Positions 16,044 through 25,387 of a stretch of 47,543 nt of DNA are shown piece after piece (the first letter of the stretch is position 1; every line of letters starts with the position of its first letter). The DNA comes from Atopostipes sp043425375 (GTDB lineage Bacteria > Bacillota > Bacilli > Lactobacillales > Carnobacteriaceae_A). The stretch spans positions 1 through 47,543 of the forward strand of contig JBHWQC010000049.1 in assembly GCA_043425375.1 (NCBI GenBank). The letters run 5' to 3'. Made by a program: the position numbers and the translations under genes. The notes beneath the pieces are model-generated. The model ran no database searches and was not told the origin of the DNA. It saw only the letters and a program-made list of their open reading frames with translations.

Positions 16044-18843
16044 TTTTTTTCCTCGTTTCTAAATGTGTGATTTGGTTTTCAGTGAAATAAGCTAGCACTT
16101 CTGGGTCAAAAGTGAAATAAATAAGCTGCAAATCTTCGCTTAATTTAGAAAGCAGTCGATACATATTGTGGCGCCTTTGCTGGTCAAAGTTAACGAAGGG
16201 ATCGTCCATAATAATGGGCAATTCCATCATATCTTGTGTATTTTTAATATAGGCCAAGCGAATCGCGACGTATAAAGGTTCGGCCGTCCCTCTTGATAAT
16301 TCCCGAACATCCACCAATTGACCAGCGGCATCTTGTACGAATAACGCTTCATCTTGAAAGACTATTTTCTCGTATTCACCGTCTGTTAACAAGACAAAAT
16401 ACGTTTCGCCGTCCGCTAATATTTCACGGAAGCGGTCATTGGTTACTTGACTTAAGGTTTGTTGAAGCATTCCGGCGGCTAATTTATCAGCGACCCACTC
16501 ATCCACCAGTCGCTGTGCGGTCGCTTTTTGGTTCTCAAAGGCCTGTAAAGCATCTGTATACGTGCCATCTTTTTCCAATCGCTCAATCGACAACTGCGTA
16601 TTGGCTTGCTTTCTGAGGGCTGCTCGTTTACTGGTAAGGACGCCTTTGAGCCTTTCGCGCAGCCCTTCTTCTTGTTTGTCCAATTCCTCTTTTGTTGGCA
16701 ATTTTTTTGTAGGATCAAAGGCAGGCGCATTTTCTTTCAGGAATTTTAAACGGCTTTTCTTTTTGTCTAAGGCCTCTTTTTGGTTATATAACTCAACAAA
16801 TTCTTCTTCGGTTTTTGTATCCGCCGTTTCAAGCAGCAAGCGCGTTTTCTCTTGGGTAGTTTGTACCCGCCTCTTGATTTGTTTCTCTTCATGGTTCCAC
16901 GCATTCAGCTGCTGAATTTTTTCTTGTTCTTTGGTGATTTCTTGTCTTAATCGGGTGTGATAATTGCGAAAGCTAGCTACTCTGTCTCCATAAGTCGTCG
17001 TTGCTTCCAGGGCCAATACCTCTAAAATTGGGGCTGTCTTTTCTTCTAACAACGTCTGCAGTTCAGTTTGGTTGGCTTTCTGTTCGTTCTCTGTTTTCAG
17101 CCACTGTGACAGCTGGTTGGTTTCTTCCATCACTTTATTCGCTTCCAAAAAAGAGAGATGGGCGGGGAGCAAGTGGGCAGCTAAGAGGTTTCGCCACTCT
17201 TCTTCCAACCCCTTTTGCCGTTCAAGCAAGATGTCTTTTTCTTGAAGCAAGGCTTGAAAATCGGCTTGTTTGGCATCTAAATCACTTAAGGCATCTTGCC
17301 ACTCATCTTTTAGCGTCTGTTGTCGCTTGAGTTCTTTTTTTAGGTAAGTATTGTCTCTAGGCTCGACGGTTGATTTTCTTCTGGAGAGAAGAATGCCTAA
17401 AACAAGGGATAGAACGGCCAATAAGCCCAATAGCCCATTCAGAGGAGGCCCTATGAAAAAGGCGCCTAGACCTAAACCAAGCGCAAGCAAGAGACTTAAA
17501 ACAAGTGGCGTACGATTTGCCGGCGCGGACTCAATTGTTTGGCCGGCATTTAAGGTTGTTTGGGCTTCTTTTAATTCCGAAGCATCCCACATCATCTCTT
17601 CATACTGATCAAGTTGTTGGTTTTTTAAGTTCAAGTCATTTTGCATCTCTAAAATGCGCGCGCTTAATTTTTCTTCCGCTGCCATTAAATGTTCATGTTT
17701 AGCTAGCAGGGCCTGCACTGTTTGCTGGTTTTTTTGTGTAAATGGCTGCGGCGCTTTCGCCATGACTCCCAGACTGAGAGCCTGCTTTAAATAATGAATC
17801 TGTTCTTTAGTTTCTAAAAGCCGCTCCTTCACATTCTCATAAGCACTTAAGGTTTCAATCAAATCCGGCAGATCGTTTTCCAACGCATCAATCGCTTCTT
17901 GATTTTCTTGGTATTTTTCCAGTAATTCACCATGCTCAAAAGCATCGAGCTGCGTTTTTTGTTTGTCTTTGACTTCTTGCAGCTGGGTCTGTAAATTCGC
18001 CAACTCCCGTTTATACTCCTCGAGTAAAGAGCGACCATCTTTTTTTAAAGGCGGCAAATCACTGGTTGTAATTTCTTTAGTGAGTGTTTGGATTTCTTGC
18101 AAGACATGGTGCTGTTTTTTGAAGGCTTGTAGATCACTCAACTTGTCTTTGAGTTGATTTTCTTTTTCTTCTACTTTATTTAATTCAGCTTTTTCTTGTT
18201 TGTTTTGTTCGATGAGATTCAGATAATTCTCGTTGTTTTGCTCTAAAGCAATCAGCTGCTCTTCTTGTTTCTTCATCCGCTCGAGGTGTTTATTTAACTG
18301 CAACACACGCCCAGATGGCCGATACAGTTTATCCGCATCCGCATGAAATTGGTCGGCCAGCTCAAGATAATGTTCCGTTCCATGCGTGCCCACCGTAAGC
18401 AAGTAGCGACTCAACTGATTTTTATTTAATTTGTGCACCCCTTCAATATCCGTTAGAGAAAACGAAAAAATGTTTTGAAACATCGTCCGGTCGATGCCGT
18501 ATAAAATAGAATCAAGCAGTTCATCACCGCCGGTCGTGCCGTCTTCCAGCGTAACAGCCACATCGCCCGTTACTTTTCCGTGGGTACGCTCGATGATAAC
18601 TTCCCCAAAACGCGCATCTTCTGCAATGACTCTGCCGCCGTATTTGGAACTTTCTTTGGGTTCATAGCGTAAAAGAATGCTGCTTCGAGTCGGGAAACCA
18701 AATAAAATACTATGGATATAAGACATTAAGGTCGATTTACCGGCCTCATTTTGCCCGTAAAATAGATGAACATTTTCGGTTAACACAAAAGTCGTATCTA
18801 CCCACTTGCCATATCCATAAATTTCTAGTCGTTTAATCCGCAT
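16036..18843 (-). CDS. yhaN: YhaN-type SMC-like AAA ATPase
   Basis: A 935-residue ATPase related to SbcC/Rad50. Walker A is FYGQNEAGKST (about residue 30). Long coiled coils run from ~180 to 430 and ~500 to 780. The C-terminal part has the signature-like LSRGTAEPLYVAIRLA and Walker B LPIIMDDPFVNFD. A hydrophobic hairpin of two helices at about residues 448-490 interrupts the coil, as in YhaN of other Firmicutes, and suggests membrane attachment. YhaO, its SbcD-like nuclease partner, is encoded 22 bases upstream. Inference: the pair acts as an Mre11-Rad50-like DNA-end processing complex, possibly at the membrane. Confidence 0.93.
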   Translation of the reverse strand: MRIKRLEIYGYGKWVDTTFVLTENVHLFYGQNEAGKSTLMSYIHSILFGFPTRSSILLRYEPKESSKYGGRVIAEDARFGEVIIERTHGKVTGDVAVTLEDGTTGGDELLDSILYGIDRTMFQNIFSFSLTDIEGVHKLNKNQLSRYLLTVGTHGTEHYLELADQFHADADKLYRPSGRVLQLNKHLERMKKQEEQLIALEQNNENYLNLIEQNKQEKAELNKVEEKENQLKDKLSDLQAFKKQHHVLQEIQTLTKEITTSDLPPLKKDGRSLLEEYKRELANLQTQLQEVKDKQKTQLDAFEHGELLEKYQENQEAIDALENDLPDLIETLSAYENVKERLLETKEQIHYLKQALSLGVMAKAPQPFTQKNQQTVQALLAKHEHLMAAEEKLSARILEMQNDLNLKNQQLDQYEEMMWDASELKEAQTTLNAGQTIESAPANRTPLVLSLLLALGLGLGAFFIGPPLNGLLGLLAVLSLVLGILLSRRKSTVEPRDNTYLKKELKRQQTLKDEWQDALSDLDAKQADFQALLQEKDILLERQKGLEEEWRNLLAAHLLPAHLSFLEANKVMEETNQLSQWLKTENEQKANQTELQTLLEEKTAPILEVLALEATTTYGDRVASFRNYHTRLRQEITKEQEKIQQLNAWNHEEKQIKRRVQTTQEKTRLLLETADTKTEEEFVELYNQKEALDKKKSRLKFLKENAPAFDPTKKLPTKEELDKQEEGLRERLKGVLTSKRAALRKQANTQLSIERLEKDGTYTDALQAFENQKATAQRLVDEWVADKLAAGMLQQTLSQVTNDRFREILADGETYFVLLTDGEYEKIVFQDEALFVQDAAGQLVDVRELSRGTAEPLYVAIRLAYIKNTQDMMELPIIMDDPFVNFDQQRRHNMYRLLSKLSEDLQLIYFTFDPEVLAYFTENQITHLETRKKNG

Positions 18844-18865
18844 CTCATCACCTCTTTTCTTTTCC

Positions 18866-20077
18866 TTATTTCATTTGAATTTTTTCAATTGCTTTTTGAA
18901 TTAATTCTTCTCTATAAGCTGTTTTATCTTCTTCGAGTAAATATTTCCTGGGGATTTGCTGAAAAATCCCTTCGGTGACTTCGTCAAACGCCGCTTTTTG
19001 TTTGGTCTTCTCTACTACCTCGGCCCAAATTGTTGGATACAGTTTCTCTAAATCCATGCGGGTACTGGCTTTTTGAAGTCGAAACTTCACTTGCGCTATC
19101 CAATGATTCGAAAGACTCAACTGTCTAGTGAGCTCTTCACTGAAATCAGGTGCTTGAATTGCGGCCACCAGCCGCTCGTCGATTTCTTCGTTTGAGACAA
19201 GTGTCAGCGTGAGTAAAACATCTTCCTCTCCCTGATGCTCGACCATTTCACTTTGGATGGTTTCCAAAAGCGCAGAGAGGCTGTCAACATCAGTGATGTC
19301 TATTTCAGCTGTCTTCCAAATGATTGGGGCAGTATTAAAAAATTCGGCAGTCATTGCACGCCGCGACCACTGCACCAACATGGCTCCTTTTGGGCCGGTT
19401 TCATTTTTATGTAAGCCTTGGATGTTTCCTGGATAAATCGCTCGCGGATTTTCTGAAATTTGTTCGCGCTTATGAATATGACCAAGGGCCCAGTAGTCGT
19501 AATTTTTACTGCGCAGTTCGCCAATCGTAAAAGGCGCATATCGGGCTTCGGTGGTCTGCAAACTGTCCAGCGACCCATGCAGCATGCCGATTTGAAGATC
19601 GACATTGGCTTGACGGTTTGGGTATTCTTTTATCTTACGATCAAAGATCCATTTGGAATCGTAGCTGAAGCCTGTAATTGCCACCCGCTGATTTTGTTTG
19701 GTAGTCAGCTGATGGGTTTTTACCGCCTCCGAATATGTATAGACATTCTCCGGCAGCGGCAAGGATAAGGTTTTCGTGTCCGCTGTCAAATAATCGTGGT
19801 TCCCGCGTGTGAGAAACACCGGAATGTCTTTTTCATTCAAACGCTCCAATTGCTCGACAAATAAGCTTTGCGCTTTAATATTGATTTGTTCAGTATTATA
19901 AAGGTCGCCAGCCAGCAGGACAAAATCCACTCCTTTTGAAATGGCTTTGTCGACAATACGAGCGAAGGATGCAAAAGGCGCCGCCCGTAATTTATCCGCC
20001 AGTTCTTTCGACGTTTTTTCTAAACCAGAAAACGGCGTGTCTAAATGGAGATCGGCTGCATGAATAAAAGTAATCAT
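18866..20077 (-). CDS. yhaO: YhaO/SbcD-like DNA exonuclease
   Basis: A 403-residue calcineurin-like metallophosphoesterase with all five metal motifs of Mre11/SbcD: HAADLHLDTPF, LLAGDLYN, TRGNHDYL, GMLHGSL and ALGHIHKRE. It pairs with the YhaN ATPase encoded immediately downstream. Established for the family: Mn-dependent DNA end cleavage under ATPase control; YhaO itself is characterised mainly by homology. The start is the ATG of MITFIHAAD, with AAGGTGG nearby. Only a weak hairpin separates it from yheA upstream, so read-through is likely. Confidence 0.94.
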   Translation of the reverse strand: MITFIHAADLHLDTPFSGLEKTSKELADKLRAAPFASFARIVDKAISKGVDFVLLAGDLYNTEQINIKAQSLFVEQLERLNEKDIPVFLTRGNHDYLTADTKTLSLPLPENVYTYSEAVKTHQLTTKQNQRVAITGFSYDSKWIFDRKIKEYPNRQANVDLQIGMLHGSLDSLQTTEARYAPFTIGELRSKNYDYWALGHIHKREQISENPRAIYPGNIQGLHKNETGPKGAMLVQWSRRAMTAEFFNTAPIIWKTAEIDITDVDSLSALLETIQSEMVEHQGEEDVLLTLTLVSNEEIDERLVAAIQAPDFSEELTRQLSLSNHWIAQVKFRLQKASTRMDLEKLYPTIWAEVVEKTKQKAAFDEVTEGIFQQIPRKYLLEEDKTAYREELIQKAIEKIQMK

Positions 20078-20117
20078 TTTTTCACCACCTTATGGGTACA
20101 TACGTTCTTTTTTACTT

Positions 20118-20150
20118 GAAAAATTTGGCTCGCCATCACAGCCAGCCAAA
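20118..20150 (-). terminator. Weak terminator after yheA
   Basis: TTTGGCT / AGCCAAA hairpin with a short minus-strand T tract; may only attenuate transcription into yhaO. Confidence 0.5.
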
Positions 20151-20157
20151 ATTGACA

Positions 20158-20496
20158 TTATTGGTAAAGTTCTTGAATTGGTTTCATGATAATCTGATTG
20201 ACATCTGTTAAGACCTGATTCAATTCTTGTTCTTTTTCCATTAATCCCATTGTCAGTTCGTTTTCTTGCATTTTTTGAGAAACAGCTTGTGCTTGCTCTG
20301 CTTCTTCTTCCGAGATTTGTTGGCCCATTTGTTGTTTTTGATAAACAAGTTGTTGGACTTCTTGAAATTCACCTAGAATACCGTTCGCTTCTTCATCCGC
20401 TTTTACGGAATCAATTGCTTCTTGTAAGCCAACGTATTGCTCTGTTTCTCGTAATTCGCGCTCAACTTGGTTTACTGTATCGTAAATATTTGCCAT
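20158..20496 (-). CDS. yheA: YlbF/YheA family protein (UPF0342)
   Basis: A 112-residue, almost entirely helical soluble protein with no cysteine. Its ending IIMKPIQELYQ and the central VKADEEANGILGEFQEVQ...QKQQMGQQISEEE pattern match YheA closely. The YlbF/YmcA/YheA group includes regulators of RNase Y (YlbF, YmcA), but YheA itself has no settled function. AAGGAGG lies ahead of the ATG. It heads the yhaO-yhaN-yhaM cluster, as in other Bacilli. Confidence 0.92.
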   Translation of the reverse strand: MANIYDTVNQVERELRETEQYVGLQEAIDSVKADEEANGILGEFQEVQQLVYQKQQMGQQISEEEAEQAQAVSQKMQENELTMGLMEKEQELNQVLTDVNQIIMKPIQELYQ

Positions 20497-20524
20497 TGAT
20501 GCGCCTCCTTCCTTAACCTTTCTG

Positions 20525-20554
20525 AGTATAACAAAATCGTCAACCGTTTTCCAA
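20525..20554 (-). promoter_or_regulatory. Promoter of yheA
   Basis: Minus strand TTGGAA, 18 bases, TATACT; ~22 bases before the ribosome site. Confidence 0.6.
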
Positions 20555-20630
20555 TATTTAAAGGGAAACTTTATATTTTTTCACTTGTTTCTGATTGAGC
20601 TCTTTAGATTTGTTAAAAATCGCGTCATGT

Positions 20631-20704
20631 AACTCTAGCCTATGATTTATAGCGGAGTTGTAGCTGCTATCTTGTCTATAATTATCCTTACGGATTAGAT
20701 AGAC
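20631..20704. repeat. Array 3: two degenerate hairpin units
   Basis: AACTC (20631-20635) pairs with GAGTT (20655-20659), with GC-TAT / ATAGC inside. A second hairpin has GTCTAT (20674-20679) pairing with ATAGAC (20699-20704), plus TATCC / GGATTA inside. Centres are ~44 bases apart, and linkers contain GCTGCTAT and CTCCTAT. It resembles arrays 1, 2 and 4 in size and plan but is decayed. It fills part of the 296-base gap between pbp2A and yheA. Confidence 0.55.
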
Positions 20705-20746
20705 CTCCTATCTCCTCTCTAAACTTCTTTATCCAACTTTTCGTTC

Positions 20747-20776
20747 AAAAAACCACCCGCACTAGGCGGATGGTTT
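20747..20776 (-). terminator. pbp2A terminator
   Basis: AAACCACCCGC pairs with GGCGGATGGTTT around ACTA-type loop bases; six T follow on the minus strand. Confidence 0.9.
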
Positions 20777-20792
20777 GCTGCATTTTCTCTCA

Positions 20793-22913
20793 TTACCGAT
20801 TTTTAAAGGAATCCCATAAGGTTTTAGCCCCATCAATGGCTTTTTGTGTGGTATCTTGGAGGACTTCTCCTGTGCGCTCTAAGCCTTCGCGGATTTTTTC
20901 CATGGTTTCATTTCGATGATTGTCCCTTACAATGACTTGAATATCTTCGTCATCCACCGCAAATTGTGTATTCTCGGTGTAAGGCAATATGGCTTCAAAC
21001 TCGGCTTTCAGCACCTGCCCCACACCGGAAGCGGCATAATTGGTCAAATGATTCGCTTCTGGGTTGTCAAAGCCGGCCCACGTCGCGATCACTAAGTCAG
21101 GCGTGTAGCCAATAATCCATTGGTCGTTGACACCCGATTGACCGGAACTGACTTCTGTGGTCCCCGTTTTACCAGCGATATCATAGCCGGCGGGTTTGGC
21201 AATTTGTGCATTGCCGTTTGAGAAGACATACATTAACATGCGGTTCATATCATCGTTGACGGCTGTCGATAACACGCGCTTCTCTTTTGGCCGATCGTTT
21301 TCCAACACGACAGCACCAGTCGGATCGATAATTTTTGTAATAAAGTAGGGCTCGATGCGAACCCCATCATTGGCAAAGACACTGTAGGCGCTGGCCATCT
21401 GCACAGGATTCACCCCGCCCGAAGTGCCACCTAAAGCCACCGCACCCAAATTGCGGTCCTCTTTTGCATCCATTGGAAGACCAAACTCTCTTAACTTGCT
21501 CATTCCTTTGTCAATGCCAATTTGATCGAGCAGCCAGACTGTTGCAGCATTCTTACTGCGTCCCAAAGCTTCAAACATCGGCACTTCACCGGCGTAGGTA
21601 TGGTCGACGTTGCTGTATTGTTTGCCGCCCTCACCGTTCTCATCAGCGCCATAAGTGGTTAACTCATCCTCTAAGATCGAATCGATATGATAACCCGCTT
21701 CTAAAGCCGGCGCATAGACACTCAAAGGCTTAATGGTTGAGCCAGGTTGACGTTTCATTTCCAGCGCCCGGTTCCAGCTGCGAGGCTCGTAATCCCGTCC
21801 GCCAACAATAGCCGTCACCCCACCCGTTTGAGGCTGAATGGCCACAGAAGCACTTTGGGATTCTGTGCCATCTGGCGCCGTTTCAAAGAGCCATTCCTGG
21901 TCATATACCCAATCCATTTGCTGCTGTTGGCTTTGGTTCAAGGTCGTGTAAATCGTATAACCGCCATTCAGGATTTCTGATTCTTCAAAACCATAGCGGT
22001 CGGTCGCTTCTGTAATCACCGCGTCAAAATAAGACGGATAGCGATAGGTGTCTTCAAAATTATACCCATCTGACAGAGCCAATTCACTGCTCGCAGCTGC
22101 CTGCCGCTCTTCTGCCGTAATTGCTCCGGTCTCTTCCATCAACATCAAGACCGTATCCCTTCGGTTAATGGCCCGCTCGTAGTTATCGAGCGGGTTAGTA
22201 GTAGAAGGCGACTGTAAAAGCCCCGCAAGCGTGGCCCCTTCGCTAATTGTGAGCTCAGAAGCATTTTTATTGAAATACTTTTTGGAAGCGTCCTGTACGC
22301 CCCATACCCCTTGGCCAAAATAGGAGTTGTTTAAATACATTTCAAGCACTTCCTCTTTTGGATACGACTTTTCGATTTCAATCGCCAAAAAAAGTTCTTT
22401 TAATTTTCGAAGAAGGGTTTGATCGGCCGTTAAATAAGCATTTTTTGCGAGCTGCTGGGTGATGGTGCTGCCCCCGCCGACGATTTCGCCTTGCGTGAGG
22501 TAACCGACTGCTGCCCGCCCGATTCCAATAAGATCAAAACCGCGATGGTCCATAAAGCGCTGATCTTCAGTTGAAATAACCGCTTTTTGCATATTCGGGG
22601 AAATTTCCTCAATTGGTTTGTAAGTTCCTTTTTCTGAATAAATCGATCCGGCCACCTCACCTTGACCGTCTAAAATTTCTGTTGGTTCTTGCAAACCGAC
22701 GTGTAAGATGTCGACGTCGACTTGGCGGGCTTGAATCGTCAAAAAGGCACTCAGCAAAAGGCCGGTGGTTAAAATCACTAATAGACCCACTTTGGTCACA
22801 TGGTATTTTTTCCACACCCGTCTGAGTACAACCCAAAAACGCTGGAGTTTATCTTTTGTAAATGCCCAGCTTCTTTTTCCCACTTGTTTAGCTTGTTGCT
22901 TCAACTTCTCCAT
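20793..22913 (-). CDS. pbp2A: Class A penicillin-binding protein 2a
   Basis: A bifunctional peptidoglycan synthase of 706 residues. A short cytoplasmic N-terminus with RRVWKKYHVTK precedes one membrane helix (about 42-62). The GT51 glycosyltransferase domain (about 85-255) shows STEDQRFMDHRG, GGSTITQQLAKN and YLNNSYFGQGVWG. The transpeptidase domain holds the three active-site motifs STIK, SKN and KTGTT. The N-terminal layout matches streptococcal PBP2a. The extracellular C-terminal tail is short and charged. It polymerises glycan strands and cross-links them at the membrane surface. A single-gene unit with its own terminator. Confidence 0.95.
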   Translation of the reverse strand: MEKLKQQAKQVGKRSWAFTKDKLQRFWVVLRRVWKKYHVTKVGLLVILTTGLLLSAFLTIQARQVDVDILHVGLQEPTEILDGQGEVAGSIYSEKGTYKPIEEISPNMQKAVISTEDQRFMDHRGFDLIGIGRAAVGYLTQGEIVGGGSTITQQLAKNAYLTADQTLLRKLKELFLAIEIEKSYPKEEVLEMYLNNSYFGQGVWGVQDASKKYFNKNASELTISEGATLAGLLQSPSTTNPLDNYERAINRRDTVLMLMEETGAITAEERQAAASSELALSDGYNFEDTYRYPSYFDAVITEATDRYGFEESEILNGGYTIYTTLNQSQQQQMDWVYDQEWLFETAPDGTESQSASVAIQPQTGGVTAIVGGRDYEPRSWNRALEMKRQPGSTIKPLSVYAPALEAGYHIDSILEDELTTYGADENGEGGKQYSNVDHTYAGEVPMFEALGRSKNAATVWLLDQIGIDKGMSKLREFGLPMDAKEDRNLGAVALGGTSGGVNPVQMASAYSVFANDGVRIEPYFITKIIDPTGAVVLENDRPKEKRVLSTAVNDDMNRMLMYVFSNGNAQIAKPAGYDIAGKTGTTEVSSGQSGVNDQWIIGYTPDLVIATWAGFDNPEANHLTNYAASGVGQVLKAEFEAILPYTENTQFAVDDEDIQVIVRDNHRNETMEKIREGLERTGEVLQDTTQKAIDGAKTLWDSFKNR

Positions 22914-23056
22914 AAACTAAATCACCTAACCTATTTTCGAGACTCTACTGCTCCCCTATTTTAACATATTTAAGGAGAAGAAACCCTCCTCCTTTGGAAT
23001 GATTTCCTACAAAAGAATACGTCTGAGTGAGCTGAAAAGCAGGGTCGTTTGCTTAG

Positions 23057-24031
23057 TTAGTCTTTTTTAAAGGCCTTGGCTGCCTGTTCGAATTTTTCAA
23101 TAATCACTTTGATTTCTTCTGTATCTTTGGCATCCGCCCCACTTGCTAACGGATGACCGCCGCCTCCGTGCTCTTTGGCAATTTCATTAATGATCGGTCC
23201 TTTTGAACGCAGACGCGCGCGAAAAGTCCCATCAGGTTGTTGGACAAACACGGCCCAGTTCAGTACGCCGCTGATTTGTCCGGGCAGCGGCACCACTTTA
23301 TGCGTATGCTCATCAGTTAATTCGAAGCGGTCTAAAATAGCCTGTGTCAGAATAATGTGGGCTGTCCCGCTGTCTTCAACCGTCAGATTCTCCAGCACAT
23401 ACCCCGTCAGTTTTGCCTCTGCCGGATTCATTTCAAGCAGCAAATTGTTTAAATCGGTATGTGAAAAATCTTTTTCCATCAGTTCGGCCGCTAGCCGCAT
23501 TGTTTTTGGCGAAGTCGCTTGGTATAAAAAGCGGTTTGTGTCGCCGACAATCCCTGCATACAACAGACGCGCTGCTTCGGGACTCAGGGTCAGTTCATCT
23601 TTAAAGGTAAACCAGAAATCCGTAATCATTTCACTGCAGGAACTGGCGGCTACGTCAACCCACTGGATATCCCCGTATTGGTCTTCATCAGGATGGTGGT
23701 CAATTTTAATGAGACGTGTGGACTTTTCCAGCGCCCGCTTGTCATCCACCCGCGGTTGATTGGCGGTATCGACCACAATGACTAAAGCGTTTTGATAATC
23801 GGCCTCACTGGGCTCTTCCATTGGGTTTAAAAAGGCTAGGGACTGGTTGTTTTCACCCGCTGTATAGACAGTTTTTTCCGGGAAACTGCCTTTAATGATT
23901 TCGGCTAAACCATTTTGCGCCCCTAATGCATCTGGATCCGGGCGCTCGTGGCGGTGAATAATCACTTTATCGGTTTTTTTTATTTCATTTAAAATGTCTT
24001 TTTTAATTTTATAAAATTTGTCTGCGTCCAT
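23057..24031 (-). CDS. nrnA: Oligoribonuclease / pAp phosphatase NrnA
   Basis: A DHH/DHHA1 phosphoesterase of ~324 residues. Motifs: HRHERPDPDALG (motif I), VIVVDTANQPR (II), IKIDHHPDEDQYGD (III, DHH), and the DHHA1 glycine loop GGGGHPLASGA near the C-terminus. Established: NrnA degrades 2-5-nt RNAs and dephosphorylates 3'-phosphoadenosine 5'-phosphate. Two starts are possible: GTG at 24043 or ATG at 24031. I prefer the ATG because GAAGTGAAG lies at a normal distance. No clear terminator was found before pbp2A. Confidence 0.93.
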   Translation of the reverse strand: MDADKFYKIKKDILNEIKKTDKVIIHRHERPDPDALGAQNGLAEIIKGSFPEKTVYTAGENNQSLAFLNPMEEPSEADYQNALVIVVDTANQPRVDDKRALEKSTRLIKIDHHPDEDQYGDIQWVDVAASSCSEMITDFWFTFKDELTLSPEAARLLYAGIVGDTNRFLYQATSPKTMRLAAELMEKDFSHTDLNNLLLEMNPAEAKLTGYVLENLTVEDSGTAHIILTQAILDRFELTDEHTHKVVPLPGQISGVLNWAVFVQQPDGTFRARLRSKGPIINEIAKEHGGGGHPLASGADAKDTEEIKVIIEKFEQAAKAFKKD

Positions 24032-24096
24032 TCGTTGCTTCACTTCTTTCTTCTCTCATTCATTCGTTTATTCATATAGTACAAATTTCGTTCAAG

Positions 24097-25242
24097 TTAA
24101 GTATTATTATCGGAATCGCGTGCTTTTTGCCACAGCGGCAGCGGAATGTTTTCAAAAGAGACCGGATCTAAATTCGTCATGGTCACCCCTAAAAGCCGGA
24201 CCCCTTTTTCCACTTCCGCCGTTTCGTTCCATAAATTATAGACGATGCCAAATAACTCATCGACCGACTCGATATAATTAGGCATTGTTTTTCGACGGGT
24301 ATGGGTTTCAAAATCGCTGTAGCGCGTTTTTAAGACTACGGTTTTCCCATGCATCTCTTTGGTTTTTAAAGTCTCAAACACCTCTTGTGAAATGTAGCGG
24401 AGGAAATGCAAGGCCTCTTCGTCTCTAACGATATCTTTTTCAAACGTTCGCTCTTTGCCTAAAGATTTCCGGTCTCGCTCCGCTTTCACTGGGCTGTCGT
24501 CGATTCCTCTGACTTTTCGAAAAAGGGAATGTCCCAGTTTTCCAAAATGCTCGGAGAGTTCAAGTTGGGTTTGGTCATATAAATCCTGTCCCGTATAAAT
24601 ATCCAACTCATGCATCTTTTCTAAGGTTTTTTCTCCGACCCCTCGAAAGTCTTTAATATCTAACTGCATTAAAAAATCATGGGCTCGATTGGGCGGCACC
24701 ACGGTGATGCCGGCTGGTTTTTTAAAGTCAGAGGCTATTTTGGCTAAGAATTTATTATAAGAGACCCCTGCCGAACACGTCAGCTGCAGTTCATTATAGA
24801 TATCTCGCTGAATTTCTCGTGCGATCAGCGTTCCTGACTGGATGTTATTCTTGTTTTCAGTCACATCTAAATAGGCTTCATCCAAAGAGAGGGGCTGAAT
24901 AATGTCGGTGTGCCGTTTGAAAATATCTCGAATTTGATTGGACACTTCCCGGTACAGCGCAAAATTCCCGGGCACAAAAATACCTTGCGGGCAAAGCTCG
25001 AGCGCTTTTTTTGCACTCATCGCCGAATGTACGCCGTATTTTCTCGCTTCATAACTGGCCGTCGCTACAACCCCGCGGCCACCAAACTCTTTGGGGTGAC
25101 GAGCGATAATCACCGGTTTCCCGCGCAAATCTGGATTTTCTCGAATTTCAACCGACGCATAAAAAGCATCCATATCGATATGAATAATTTTTCTAGAAGT
25201 ATCCCGTTCAGGTTCTTTAAAGCGTAAAATGCCGTACTCCAT
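24097..25242 (-). CDS. dinB: DNA polymerase IV
   Basis: A Y-family translesion polymerase of ~381 residues. Catalytic acidic sites: HIDMDAFYASVE near the N-terminus and SLDEAYLDVT around residue 110. A helix-hairpin-helix stretch reads DFRGVGEKTLEKM. A short C-terminal NIPLPLWQ resembles the beta-clamp-binding peptide. I chose the ATG of MEYGIL, with AGGGGGAGAGGAG just upstream; the frame opens six codons earlier at a GTG inside that site. A LexA-like box overlaps the promoter, which predicts SOS induction. Confidence 0.95.
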   Translation of the reverse strand: MEYGILRFKEPERDTSRKIIHIDMDAFYASVEIRENPDLRGKPVIIARHPKEFGGRGVVATASYEARKYGVHSAMSAKKALELCPQGIFVPGNFALYREVSNQIRDIFKRHTDIIQPLSLDEAYLDVTENKNNIQSGTLIAREIQRDIYNELQLTCSAGVSYNKFLAKIASDFKKPAGITVVPPNRAHDFLMQLDIKDFRGVGEKTLEKMHELDIYTGQDLYDQTQLELSEHFGKLGHSLFRKVRGIDDSPVKAERDRKSLGKERTFEKDIVRDEEALHFLRYISQEVFETLKTKEMHGKTVVLKTRYSDFETHTRRKTMPNYIESVDELFGIVYNLWNETAEVEKGVRLLGVTMTNLDPVSFENIPLPLWQKARDSDNNT

Positions 25243-25273
25243 CTCCTCTCCCCCTCTCACTTCTTTCTGTTTT

Positions 25274-25302
25274 ATTATACTATAAATGTTGACTTAGCGA
25301 AC
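25274..25302 (-). promoter_or_regulatory. dinB promoter
   Basis: Minus strand -35 TTCGCT or GTTCGC, 16-17 bases, perfect -10 TATAAT. The -35 overlaps the LexA-like box. Confidence 0.65.
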
Positions 25303-25311
25303 ATCTATTCG
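25298..25311. promoter_or_regulatory. LexA-like SOS box at dinB
   Basis: CGAAC-ATCT-ATTCG is a near-perfect inverted repeat differing at one half-site base from the Gram-positive box GAAC-N4-GTTC. It overlaps the -35 of dinB, a normal place for repression. Confidence 0.65.
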
Positions 25312-25336
25312 TAAATTATTAAGGGATATAAAATAC

Positions 25337-25373
25337 AAAAAAATCTACAAACATAGCTGTCTGTAGATTTTTT
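25337..25373. terminator. Bidirectional terminator beyond comN
   Basis: AATCTACA / TGTAGATT hairpin with A runs on the left and T runs on the right, lying between the dinB promoter region and the end of the comN-like gene. It serves the upstream yajC-comN transcript on the minus strand. Confidence 0.8.
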
Positions 25374-25387
25374 CTATTCATCCTCCG

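Noticed and set aside
16036..20077. Anti-phage nuclease-ATPase pair
   Set aside because: The two genes match the core housekeeping yhaN/yhaO pair with conserved neighbours prsA, yhaM and yheA, so a defence-island reading is not justified.
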